Shown here: positions 1 through 9,516 of the stretch, one piece after another
How positions within the stretch are numbered: the stretch's first letter is position 1
How the letters are laid out: each line of letters opens with the position of its first letter
Assembly: GCF_014805625.2 (NCBI RefSeq)
Contig: NW_023998452.1
Location: forward strand, 912,308 to 976,307
Length of the DNA stretch: 64,000 bases
Direction: 5' to 3'
From: Glossina fuscipes
Lineage: Eukaryota; Arthropoda; Insecta; Diptera; Glossinidae
Notes under the pieces: generated by a model
What the model saw: only the letters and a program-made list of their open reading frames with translations
Databases searched by the model: none
What the model was told of the DNA's origin: nothing
Translations under genes and position numbers: made by a program

Positions 1-969
1 TTTCGTTCTTGATTGTCGTTCCCAACAGATAACTCGTAGACTAGTTCGTCCGTTCGCCCGTTTGTCCTCAAAAAACTAAGCACATTGATGTTTTAATGTT
101 TTTTGCATTTAGTTTTAACTATCCTTTAAGATCCTTTCGGTACATTTTCTATACTCTTCTATCTATGAATGCTTACAACTTCAATATGCTAGGCCAACAA
201 TAGGTAAAAATCATTTACTCTTAAGGAATGCAAAGCTCTGAGCTCATTATTATTAAAGCAGTATTACAATATGTACCTTGTGCTCAATAGTGTAATTAAA
301 TTAACGTTACATTACATTAACTTGTATATGTGAGTGAAGTGTGTGTAAGTGAAGTGCAAACTCTTATTACAGAAAACCTCACAAAATTAATTTCCCAAAT
401 ATTTTGCATAAATTAATAATCAAAAGATTTCCCTAGAAATAATAATGCATTTGTAGCGGCATTAGTAAACTTCATTTGTCTGTTTATATGTTACGACAAA
501 AACTTTATTGACTGTAGTCCACTTCTTACATATATTTACTGCTTTTATTAACATCGTCGTCATTTCTATTGTAATTTAATAGAGTCCACTAGAGAAACTT
601 TGCTTTAGGTGTTTAAGGAAAACAAGAGAACCTTTTTACTTTTCTAACATACAATTATAATCAACACATGGAAACAGCTATTGTTAATTACTGGCAACGA
701 GTGTGTAACGTATTCATGTTGTTCACGCAGGCATATATATATATGCTATGTAAGTAAGAAGACGTGTGCGCTTATATACGCACGAGGTTCGTTTAAAAAG
801 CCAAAGCAATTTTTAGTTTTACTGACTTTGTTACCGATTTTGTTGTTTTTTTTTTTTTTTAATTTGCAGAATAGGGAGACATCGCAAGTGAATCTGTTCG
901 GCAAATTTGCAATTTGTGAAGCGAGAATTTGTATTGAAATTCGTTTAGATATCGTATGTGTAAAAAGTG
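1..969. other. A/T-rich gene-free DNA
   Basis: No coding potential, RNA gene or repeat was recognised here. The open frames of 85-121 codons near 700-1050 are low-complexity, run through a poly-T stretch (about 846-860) and overlap the start of the TGTAGCAAG-type array, so I treat them as chance. Confidence 0.6.
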
Positions 970-1765
970 TACCAAATATAGCAAGCAATCTCAGCAACCA
1001 CACAAATTATAGCAAATCCAGCCAGTGTAGCAAGCGTAATAAGTAAAAGCAAATAAAACAACAACTGTAGCAACCAATGCAACAGGTGTAGTAATTACAG
1101 CAAAGCTAGCAAATGTAGCGAGAAAGTATGTAAATATAACAAAGGTAGCATACATAAAATAGTAGAAGGAGCAGGAACTACAATAAGTGCATTGTTACTG
1201 CAAGCAAGAAACTGTACAACAAGTGTAGGGAGCAAACGAATATAACAAGTACAGAACTAAACCCATTAAATATTGCAAATACAGCAAAACTAGTGTAGAT
1301 AGCAAGCGTAGTAAGTGTAGCAACTAAAGTAGCAACTATACCAAATAATCATACCGTAGCATATATAGCGAATGTAGCAAGGATAATAAGAAAATATACA
1401 AACATAACAACCGTAACATGTGCAGAAAATTCGGAAAGCGCACTAATTATGGCGAGAAACTGTAATAAGCGTAGAATGTACAATAAGTGTAGGAACTAAA
1501 GCAAGCAATTGCAGCGACTGCACCATGTATGGATAGTATAGCAAAGACGTTAAGCAAGTGGGGTAAGTAAGCGTAGCAAGTGTAGAAAGCAAGTGTAATA
1601 AATGTAGCAAGTGCAGCAAGCACAGAGAATACGCCAGCAAGCCTAGCGTAGTAACTACGGTAAACGTTTATAGCATATATAGTAATTGCAACAGACACAG
1701 CAAGCATGCGTAGCCAATTAAGCAGGTGTAACATCTTCATGAAGTTACTGTGGGAAAATTGCAAG
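970..1765. repeat. Degenerate short-unit tandem array (TGTAGCAAG-like)
   Basis: About 800 bp are built from imperfect iterations of a roughly 9-bp motif, TGTAGCAAG, with variants such as GTAGCAACT, GTAATAAGT and ACAGCAAAG. Long parts consist of little else (for example around 1310-1340 and 1570-1625). The minus-strand frames through it read as Leu-Leu-His-Leu repeats, as expected from an iterated 9-mer rather than a protein. Flanking DNA lacks the motif. This looks like an old, heavily mutated microsatellite or minisatellite. It has no start or splice signals that would make it a gene. Confidence 0.7.
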
Positions 1766-3310
1766 TGCAGTATGTATTTCGCTTGTTGCGTGCAGCTCTG
1801 TTTAAGCGTTCTTGGCAGAGTTGACGATATTTGTAAACAGAAAAGGAAAGAATTCTTGTGAGACGATATTTCCGCTTAATTTACCCCATATATAGGTTGA
1901 TAGTCATATCATGGAGATCTGCCAATGTTTTTAGTTTGAGTTTGGCGACCGAATGTGAAAGTCTTTAGGAAATTTCGGAATTTTTTCAGAAAACCATTGT
2001 GAAGGCGGGCACTTTCAAATAGAACTTGCTTGAAATTTTGCGCTAAGACAGAGCCGTGGAAAATATTCGAAAAGAGCAGTCATTTCTTTGTCAGAAGCGT
2101 ATGCTTCTACCGACATATAACAATATTGTTATGCCACAGTCACACTTGTCTTTAGACTTGTTTTCGAGTGAGTTTTCTTATTGCTTAAGCTCAACGAGAA
2201 TTGCCGAAAACCGAGCTCAAGAGGGTACCTGCACGAGTTTCGTATTAATGTTTCTTAAGCCAGTAACTGCTTTGGCAAAAGCGTATAATTTTAAAAAGAC
2301 TAATTTTCACACAAATAAGGCGAAGATGGTAAGCGCAACCCCTTTTTAACGAACGAAATTAAAATTTCTTGTGATAAGACGCAGCGAAAAATGTTATTTT
2401 TTAAATCGAACTTTCTCGAAACTAAAAACGAGCAAAGTGAGTCATTATTTCTTATTTACGGTTAGCAGGTAACAGATGCGAAAATGTAGAAATTTAATGA
2501 ATTTTTTAAACGTACTTCGTATGTAGGTGTTCAAATGACCACTTAGACAGCTAAGAATACATTTATATATGCTTGCGTGCACGTATTAAGCTACTAAATA
2601 CACAACTGAATCGTAAAATAGTTAACACAATTATACAATCACATGCACGTAAATACAATTTTCCTTAGAGAATTATAACAAATATTACTTTGAACTTTGC
2701 CTTTCATTTCTTTGCATTGAAAATGAAAAGAAATCTTTTCAGATTATATTCATCATCACTCTAGGAAACCTCAAAGCTGGCGATGCGACTTAAAACCTTT
2801 TGTATTTTATATATAAAAAAAAAAAAAAAACAAAATGGCTTCTTAACATTTTACAATTTTTTTGCGTTGTGTAAAAATTTAATAACAATAGCTAAAGAGA
2901 AGGAGAAAGTAAAGAAAATATAAATTGAAATATTCACTACATACTACATATTTACATATACAACATATAATATATAAATAAATAAACAAGGGTCGCTACT
3001 GTTTACGTAAGTTTGTACAACCTTTATGAAAGTCCTTGACAAAAAAGAGATCCTTTTAAGTTTACAATGTCATTCAAACGTTTATATGTATATAGCGTAA
3101 CTACGCATCTTAACATTATGTGGTGGTCAGTCGGTGCTTCTAGATGTGTTTGCACAAACCTAGCATGGGAGGGTAAGGTAAAGTGAAATAAAAATCATTT
3201 TCAATGAAAAAAACAGTATTTTTTTATTGCTTTCTTTGATTATTTGACCTTTGTGCAGGAGGGTGAGGGTAAAGGCAAAATGCGGTATGTTACGTTTCTT
3301 AAAAAACGCA
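1766..3310. other. Gene-free DNA
   Basis: A/T-rich with a poly-A run at about 2815-2830. An open frame of 97 codons at 2056-2349 shows no recognisable domain and no supporting splice or initiation context. Nothing else was recognised. Confidence 0.55.
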
Positions 3311-3890
3311 AAGCAAGAAAATTATATTCGGCTGTGATCGAATCTTAAGACATCCCTGCTACCTTGACTCTAAAAAAGACAAAAAAAAGTCTATGATGTT
3401 AAATTTTGGTGTTCTATATGGGTAGGCGCAGCTGGTGTAGTTTATGTGTAATGAGTAAAAAGCTCAGAAAGCACGGGTGTTATCTGTATATGTTGCGCTA
3501 GAGGCGTGTCCTTTAACCGATTCAGTCTAGCTTCAATATCAAGCAGCAGAAAATAACAATGCTTCCTATATTTTTTTTTTTTTTATCTATCTGTCAAACT
3601 GCAATGAGATATCAAAACGCTGTAAATGACTTGGCAGTTCCGACCCTTACCTACTAGGCTCTGCGGCATTTCAACGTACCAAATTTGAAAGCATTGTCCT
3701 CGCTTTTATAACCAGGAGAATATTTCCAAAGACATTGCGCCTATGGGTAGATGGACAGACGAATATGTTTAAATGGATTCCGAATTTGACATCGGTCAGG
3801 AAAATATATATACATTCTTTCCTGAGCGCAGTAACCGCCTTGACAAAATGAATATGCTCATCCATCCTTCGTTGCCAGTTATAAAAGCAA
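3311..3890 (+). repeat. Repeat family B copy 1 (DINE/INE-like nonautonomous repeat)
   Basis: It starts with an AAGAAAATTATATTCGGC-type motif and carries a GGACAGACGAATATG-type segment near 3753. It ends with a motif including GACAAAATGAATATGC and a final TATAAAA. The same start and end motifs, in the same order, recur near 25376-26115, 36665-37475 and 49800-50445. The GACGGACATG-type segment and ATACCC blocks recall the INE-1/DINE-1 (Helentron-related) repeats of Drosophila. That family link is an inference from motif style. No protein is encoded. Confidence 0.6.
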
Positions 3891-4477
3891 ATTTATTGGA
3901 AAAACATATGTGCACGTAATAAGATAACTTTTTATTCGAAGAGAAGAATTATTACGAAAATGCATGAAATGAAACTGAAAATGCAAATACGATTGCAAAT
4001 CGAATTGCGTAACAGATCCATATACGTTTTCCGTATATACGAAAATACAAAAAATATTTATCAAAAGGAAACTGATTTTATTTTCGATTTCAATTCACAT
4101 GCGTTTATCATTTGGAATGAATCATAACAACTGATTTATTTTTTATACTCAACATATTTGCATGCACATGCAAACAAGTTGACTTCACCCTAATCTTGCT
4201 ACGTTTTTTCTTTTCTTTTTTTTTTTATAACGAATCATACCACGATTTAACTCACAACCACTTATAAGAATCGTCGAACATTCTTATTTTTGGTTCATTT
4301 GTATATCTAAACAAGCCGTATAGAGGTAAATATAAGAAATGCTGCACAATCCATCTGCCTTATGGAAATGCAATAATGCAATACGATACAATCGGAAAAT
4401 TTGCGCTCAAAATTCAAAAGTGACTCAAAGTCACATCGTGGTTAGATTAGGATTAAACTTTAAACGTACATTTATTT

Positions 4478-4645
4478 CGGCGGATGTATGCAACACCCAG
4501 GAGCACTTGAGATACATCCACCTTTTATTATACTTGTCCGTCCGTCTATCCTGTTTTCTTTTGTTCAAGGTACAGGCCACGAGTTTTGAGCCACTTTTTC
4601 AAGCACTTGTCATATAAATCTCTGCTTGGGAAACTTGATATATGA
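4478..4645 (-). repeat. Repeat family A fragment
   Basis: Shares with the copies at 48125 and 12895 the ordered blocks ATGCAACACC, then a TACTTGTCCGTCCG-type block, then a GAGTTTTGAG-like block. These are the reverse complement of the 3' end of plus-strand family A copies. It is short and diverged. Part of it overlaps a spurious 92-codon frame. Confidence 0.5.
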
Positions 4646-4854
4646 AGAATTGTGGGATAGTGCAGTATACTTAATGGTGCGTCGCTCCCCACTATTGTTT
4701 TCTGAATACAAAGAGAGTAACTCTCTGCGAAATGCGAACAAGTTTTGGGAAAATACGTCTATAGAAGTATATGCTTGAAGCCTTTCATTCTTATTAGAAA
4801 TTCAATACAGAGAAAATAGACTCTAAAACGCTTCAAAGTACTATGGGAAAACGA

Positions 4855-5500
4855 ATAAAAACAATATAGTCGGGCTAGGTCGACTATTAATTACCCTACA
4901 CCGCATTGTCTAACACAATTCTTATTTTTGCCATTGAACACAGAATTTATATCCTGGTTTTATATGAACTTACTATCATGGAACTGTGTATTAACAATTA
5001 GACCCCTTTGCAAATATAGGCTCATTTTCCGGAAGAAGAGTTGCGCCCAAGAGGTTGAAAATTCGTGATACGTGTTCAAAATTCACTTAATTTTTATATC
5101 AAATTATGGGCCAATTTTCATCATAACATATTAAAACTTAAGCTTTCTACTCTGAAAGACCATTTTTTTTCCAGAAAATTCTTAATTTTCGTGAAAATCT
5201 ATATATAAGATCCAAAAAATTAACTAAGTAAATAAGTTAACTTTTTTATCTTAAAATTCTACTTCAGTTTGCCTTATATGAGAGAAGGTTCAAAAAATTA
5301 ACCCAGCCGGAAAAGCGTTGATTTTTGAGTAAAAACGCTTTATAAAAATATGTCAAAAATTGTCACCTGTAGCTTAAACACAAATTGACATAGACGGACA
5401 ACAGACGTACTGACATTTTCTGGATTGATCGGTAGAATAGAATGGATTTAACTTAAGCCCTTCTGCATGTTACATACATCTGGACAAATTTAATACGCTG
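4855..5500 (+). repeat. Repeat family A copy (5' motif GTCGACTATT...CCCTACACC)
   Basis: Begins with TAGTCGGGCTAGGTCGACTA and CCCTACACCGC, the 5' signature also seen at 54795 and 55262. The next about 200 bp align by eye with 54848-55030 (blocks ATTCTTATTTTT, TTATATCCT and GCAAATA-AGGCT in the same order). It closes with a short GACGGACAAC-type block and CTTCTGCATGTTACATAC, the latter also found at 55185. Nonautonomous and non-coding. Confidence 0.6.
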
Positions 5501-5790
5501 CAAGTGATGTACGGTAAGTGATGAACGGAAATCACTCAAGTTATTCATCAACAACTTCTAAATATCGTTTCACGAAACGATGCAAATACTACGAACTTGC
5601 ATGTAAGGTGATCACGGTGATCAGGTGATCTATTGATGGAATTGATTAATTAATGCGAAATAGCAACGTACACAATGGTTAAATTCGATGATTCAGCTTA
5701 TGGTGATTCTGCTCCATCGTAAACCTATTGTCGGTTTTGGTTTCAACGTAAACTAGCAATAGCGGTTGACTGACGCGAAATCATCACTTG

Positions 5791-6062
5791 CATGTCAACG
5801 GTAGGCCGCATACGTTGCAAGATTTGTCGAGGATGCATTGTGTGCACCTCAAATGGATAATGGCATCCACCGCAGTCACCAGATATAGCGCCTTTTGATT
5901 ATCACTCGTGCTGATCAGTACAACATGACCATGGGGTTTCGAAATACTGAGAAAGTGCGGAAATGGATCAATGATTGAATCGCTGCCAAACCAATATCGG
6001 TCTTTCGACACGATATTGCCATATTGCCAGAATGACGGGAAAAGGTTGTAAAAAATGACGCA
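5791..6062 (+). pseudogene. mariner transposase relic, C-terminal part
   Basis: Translation across frameshifts gives mariner landmarks in order. First come the HDNARPH-like residues after the second catalytic Asp (here HVNGRPHT). Next is the third-Asp region, recognisable as SPDIAPFDYH (the motif is normally SPDLAPSDYHLF), then KVRKWINDW, IAAKP and DIAILP. The piece ends near the usual EKV-EN-GKYF terminus. At least two frameshifts and stops break it. In intact mariners this domain carries the last Asp of the DD34D triad. The N-terminal two thirds are absent, and the fragment sits directly left of the ribozyme-bearing element. Confidence 0.75.
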
Positions 6063-6238
6063 AAATATTTTAGTTAATATATTGCTACGAAAATCCCAAA
6101 TCCAGTTAAGTAATTTTCCCTAATAATTAATTCCCTAAAGAAGGAAAAACCAAAGAAGCATTCGAAGGCGCCTCATGCAGCTGCAGGCCGATGAAAACGA
6201 TTAGAGGAAAAGCAGGCTGGGATTCGAAATAAAACCAT

Positions 6239-6251
6239 AAATTTAGGTATA
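6239..6251. repeat. Left target-site duplication of the 6252-7306 element
   Basis: The 13-bp string AAATTTAGGTATA occurs here and again, exactly, at 7307-7319. Both copies sit at the abrupt change from A/T-rich flank to GC-rich element. A 13-bp duplication fits target-primed reverse transcription. Confidence 0.75.
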
Positions 6252-6386
6252 AAAAAAATTTGTGGCAAGGGTTTAACGTGGGTTCCTGTCTGAAAGGCTT
6301 AACCCCACGGTGGCCCAAGCCACTTTTAAGCGTACTACGCCCCCTGGCGAGTTAGACAATCCCCACAGAGTAGGGGCCTAAACAGC

Positions 6387-6491
6387 ACCAGAGTCCAGAA
6401 CAGTTTATTGTGTATGGAACAATAAACCCCACTCTGGTCAATGGCGAGGCCTAGCTGCACTCAATTGTTCCATTTTAGCTAGGAACTCGCC
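6387..6491 (-). other. Tandem long hairpins in the element's 3' half
   Basis: Two adjacent stem-loops. The first pairs 6387-6394 (ACCAGAGT) with 6431-6438 and, inside it, 6403-6411 (GTTTATTGT) with 6419-6427, leaving a 7-nt loop. The second pairs 6443-6448 (GGCGAG) with 6486-6491 and, inside it, 6450-6456 (CCTAGCT) with 6477-6483. All listed pairs are perfect. Such structure near the 3' end of a retroelement RNA could be a recognition site for a reverse transcriptase. That role is inference. Confidence 0.6.
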
Positions 6492-6542
6492 AACCACAAC
6501 CACCACGAGTACTCCCCGAAGGGCCGCACCCAAGCAGTCAGG

Positions 6543-6606
6543 ACTCACAAATTGATCAACTGACTGCTTCCGCCATAAGGCTTCCACTGTGCTGTTGATC
6601 AATTAC
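6543..6606 (-). other. Inverted repeat TTGATCAAC/GTTGATCAA with a competing AAGCAGTCA stem
   Basis: ATTGATCAAC near 6552 is mirrored by GTTGATCAAT near 6594. An alternative stem pairs AAGCAGTCA (about 6533) with TGACTGCTT (about 6561). The two stems share bases and are mutually exclusive, so the RNA could switch between them. Confidence 0.45.
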
Positions 6607-6612
6607 CACCAT

Positions 6613-6843
6613 TACCCGCAGGCATCCGTGACATGTGTTCAAAAGTAAAAATAGGTAAAAGGGGAAAACTTATTCGTCATATCCCCTTTCCATATTTGCA
6701 TGTATTAATTAATTTACCAGACATCTTCTATCAATCGGCCAAAGGGAAGGCCGTCCGTCAATTCCTTTTTGCATTAATAGTATAATTAATTTATTTATTA
6801 CGACTTAAGGACAAAGTCCATCATATACCCGCAGGCATACGTG
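6613..6843. repeat. 18-bp internal direct repeat flanking an A/T-rich insert
   Basis: TACCCGCAGGCATCCGTG (6613-6630) recurs with one mismatch at 6826-6843. The roughly 195 bp between the copies is much more A/T-rich than the rest of the element, as though inserted or created by an internal duplication. Confidence 0.55.
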
Positions 6844-7204
6844 GCTTTGTGAGGCGAGCTTCCTGACCCCCGTGGCTCCCAGTTTGTTTTGCAAAGCCTT
6901 TGGCATACTTTGGGCGGTTGTTAAAACAACCGTACTTGCTTCGGATTCTCCATACTTTCCTGGTTGCCAGCACCAGTGAACTACTTTTCTTCAAGATATA
7001 TAGGTCTCGGGTATTGCACTGATCATGGTAGACTAATCTAATGCACTCTATCATGCACTCGCTAAATTACTACCTTCATCGTACTTAAATACCATTCAAT
7101 ATATTTCCTCGGTAGTAACTAGCTATTGAGTAAGAGCTCTTCTTCCAGCCAACCCCTCCACCATCTCTCAGAAACTCGTCGCCGAGTTAGCAGCCCAAAA
7201 CCTT

Positions 7205-7306
7205 AAACTCTTCTTAGCCGGCCGAAGGCGTTGCCCGGGGATCACCGCTGGGAGGTGAGAGTTTCGGCACATCTATGCTTCCCATCAAAGCATAGTTCAT
7301 CTCCCC
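7205..7306 (-). ncRNA. HDV-like self-cleaving ribozyme at the element's 5' end
   Basis: On the minus strand every helix of the HDV fold appears in order. P1 5' strand is GGGGA (7306-7302). An 8-bp hairpin (7273-7280 with 7288-7295) sits in the P1/P2 joiner. P2 5' is AAACTCT (7264-7258). P3 is CACC/GGTG (7257-7254 with 7246-7243), with loop TCCCAGC (HDV has UCCUCGC). P1 3' is TCCCC (7241-7237). Then comes GGGCAAC (7236-7230), identical to the HDV genomic segment after P1. P4 is a small GCC-TTC-GGC hairpin (7229-7221). The joiner GGCTAAG matches HDV antigenomic, with the expected catalytic C at 7217. P2 3' is AGAGTTT (7211-7205), perfectly complementary to P2 5'. Cleavage would fall exactly at the TSD/element junction. 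The weak point is P1, only 5 clear pairs. Confidence 0.75.
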
Positions 7307-7319
7307 AAATTTAGGTATA
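7307..7319. repeat. Right target-site duplication of the 6252-7306 element
   Basis: Exact second copy of AAATTTAGGTATA. On the minus strand this precedes the first G of the ribozyme. Confidence 0.75.
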
Positions 7320-7577
7320 GTAACATGCTTGTAAAAATGTATATAAATAGAATATTTGTGGAAGGGAGAGTTAGTCGGGCAAGAACATTTGAGCTGAGAA
7401 TACGGCCAAAATAAATTGTGAATAATCGTACATGTAAGAAATATAATTGTAAATAAATACTCCTACTGTTGTGAAAGACAAAGTAGTAAAATAAAAGAAC
7501 TCTCGTACAAAAATGTACGCGATCCAGTGATACGAACTGTATCTTATAAAAGCGAATTTCATAACAGTATATTGTAC

Positions 7578-7641
7578 CAATTTGTTTCAATAAATGCTTT
7601 CTTCAAGTGAAAAGAAAATCAAAATACATACAAGCGCCTAA
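7578..7641 (+). mobile_element. mariner-like 3' terminus, orphan
   Basis: From about CAATTTGTTTCAATAAATG to GCGCCTAA this matches 26560-26625, where the same sequence directly follows a mariner transposase C-terminus. The end, read as reverse complement, begins TTAGGCGCTTG. This resembles the TTAGGTTGGTG-type terminal repeats of mellifera-subfamily mariners. It may be the displaced 3' end of the relic at 5791-6062, split by the insertions between them. Confidence 0.6.
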
Positions 7642-8212
7642 CATTTATGCATGCATGTTTATTACTGTTGACTGCAGTCGGTTGTCTGCCACTCCCTCAA
7701 ACACATGAAAGAATTTTGCTTGTGTTTCACTTAATTTTTTCATATATTTTTTACCGTATTTCATGAACTAAATGGATTTTTTATTAGATTGCTTTTTCTA
7801 TGTATATAAAATGTTTGTAGAAAATTTCTTAATGTTATATAAAAATAATTTGATGAAATGAAATAATTAGGCAACATTTAAATTTAATATAATTGTGGTT
7901 ATTATTGCTTTTATGTAACGTTAAAAGCAAAATATTTTCACATCTCTCCTCTCTGCTATTAGCGAGAGAATGCTTCAATGGGATAACACTAATAAAAAAA
8001 CTCTCTTACTCTCTTACCCTTGCCTAACACATAAATTCAAATTCAAATGTGCTGTTACTTCACTTACACACGCGCTCACTCACATTCGCCCACAAGCAAG
8101 AAAATACAAATAGGAAAACGCAAGGCATTCATCAAACAACTAACTCGAAGGCATTCATTTCTCCCTCATAGATGGCAGCAAATCCCATAATAACAACAAT
8201 GCATACCCGAGA

Positions 8213-8334
8213 ATCAACAACAACAACAACAACAATGAGCCATATATGTAAATAACCTGCAGCATAATTTTAGTATACATTTGATGTTCTATTACCCAAG
8301 AGCGAGCGAGCGAGCGAGAGAGAGAGAGAGCGCG
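8213..8334. repeat. CAA and GAGC/GA microsatellites
   Basis: A (CAA)n tract at about 8213-8234 and a compound AGCG/GA tract at about 8299-8334, followed by further short GA runs to about 8360. Confidence 0.85.
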
Positions 8335-9280
8335 AAAGTAAGAATGAGTTAGAGAGAGAGTAAAGTAAATGCAAACATACACACAAAAACATATATATTA
8401 AAACGCATATGAAAGTAGGATAGGCAAAAACTGACTGACTTTTGTATTATTCATGTGATTAAAACGGATGTGTGCTGCAGTTTTCTGTAATGCTTAACTT
8501 TTCATTGTTGTTATTGTTGTTTTTTGTCTTTTGTTTTTTTTTTTTATTTTAATTCAATGTTTGAGTTTTGCGATTTTATTAAACTAAATGAAATGTATGT
8601 TCACAGGCATTATGTGTTTTACGATGGAACCGGAAACACACGGGCGAAAACAAATGAAATTTACAGCCTATGATTAAATAGAGGAAACCTAAGCGAAGCA
8701 GAAGAAAAAAAAAATAGAATAATAAGACGAAGAAGGCTATATATACGGCAATTTTTGTTTGATTACCGACCGTCTATAGCTACAAGCGAATGCATAAAAT
8801 GATTACTTTGTCTTTGGCTTTTTGGAAATTTTTTTTTTTGGTTATTTCACAAACAACAATTAATGTTAAATCAGCAAACTTAATGCTAATCGTTAATGAA
8901 TTGTGCATCATAAAATATTTAATTAAATAAATTATTAGAAATTACTTATCATATCGTTTTATAAATCCAAACATCTTTCAACTATAGCAGCATAGCTTTA
9001 AGGCATCATTTATCTTTTGAGAAATTCTCAGAAATATTGAGCAACTTATCACTTCACATCACATGACATGACATCACATTTTCGTTGAAAAGACACAGTA
9101 AAGACGCTTAAGTGTTAAACTGTTTAATATGCTGCCAAATCATGTTAGTTTACCATGATTTTATCTTTATGTTTATTTTTTTTTTCTTTTTTTTTCTTTT
9201 TCGTTTACAAAACATAGTAACATTCATCGTTTTGCAAAAGTACAACCAACCAACCATCTAAGCACTCATTGATTCACTTA

Positions 9281-9304
9281 TTCATTCATTCATTCATTCG
9301 TTCA
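9281..9304. repeat. (TTCA)n microsatellite
   Basis: Five to six nearly perfect tetranucleotide units. Confidence 0.85.
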
Positions 9305-9454
9305 TTTATTCAACCATCCATCGAATCATTTTTATATTGAGTTTCGTCTGCAGACATCTAAGGATTTGCCCATTTTATCGTTAGCAATACGGTTCCTTTT
9401 ATTTTGATTTCCTTTTGATCCGTATGCATACGCACATGCATACCTGTATATGAT

Positions 9455-9465
9455 GAGAGAGGGAA

Positions 9466-9512
<47 letters not shown>
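9455..9512. repeat. (GA)n microsatellite
   Basis: Imperfect at the left (GAGAGAGGGAAAGAGA), perfect from about 9480 to 9511. Confidence 0.9.

Positions 9513-9516
<4 letters not shown>

Larger units (their letters stand above)
6252..7306 (-). mobile_element. Nonautonomous LINE/SINE-like retroelement with a 5' HDV-like ribozyme
   Basis: A GC-rich block of about 1055 bp bounded exactly by a 13-bp direct repeat. Read on the minus strand, the first base after the duplication is G of GGGGAGATG, which starts an HDV-like ribozyme (7205-7306). The last bases are an ACAAA plus T8 run abutting the other duplication copy. It contains no convincing protein. The only frame of note, 77 codons at 6821-7054 on the minus strand, has no recognisable domain. 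The 3' half holds strongly paired hairpins (6387-6491, 6543-6606). HDV-like ribozymes at 5' ends of non-LTR retrotransposons (R2, RTE, LOA/baggins) and of short internally deleted R2 derivatives are established. Assigning this copy to one such family is not possible by eye. The absence of a poly-A tail and the terminal T-run are unusual for a LINE. Confidence 0.7.

Noticed and set aside
6754..6768. 15-bp match to a universally conserved 18S rRNA segment (complement of GGAATTGACGGA)
   Set aside because: Similarity stops at both ends; a match of this length to some rRNA position is not very unlikely in 64 kb.
6821..7054. 77-codon minus-strand frame inside the ribozyme element as a gag-like gene
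   Set aside because: No zinc knuckle or other motif, and the frame crosses the internal direct repeat.
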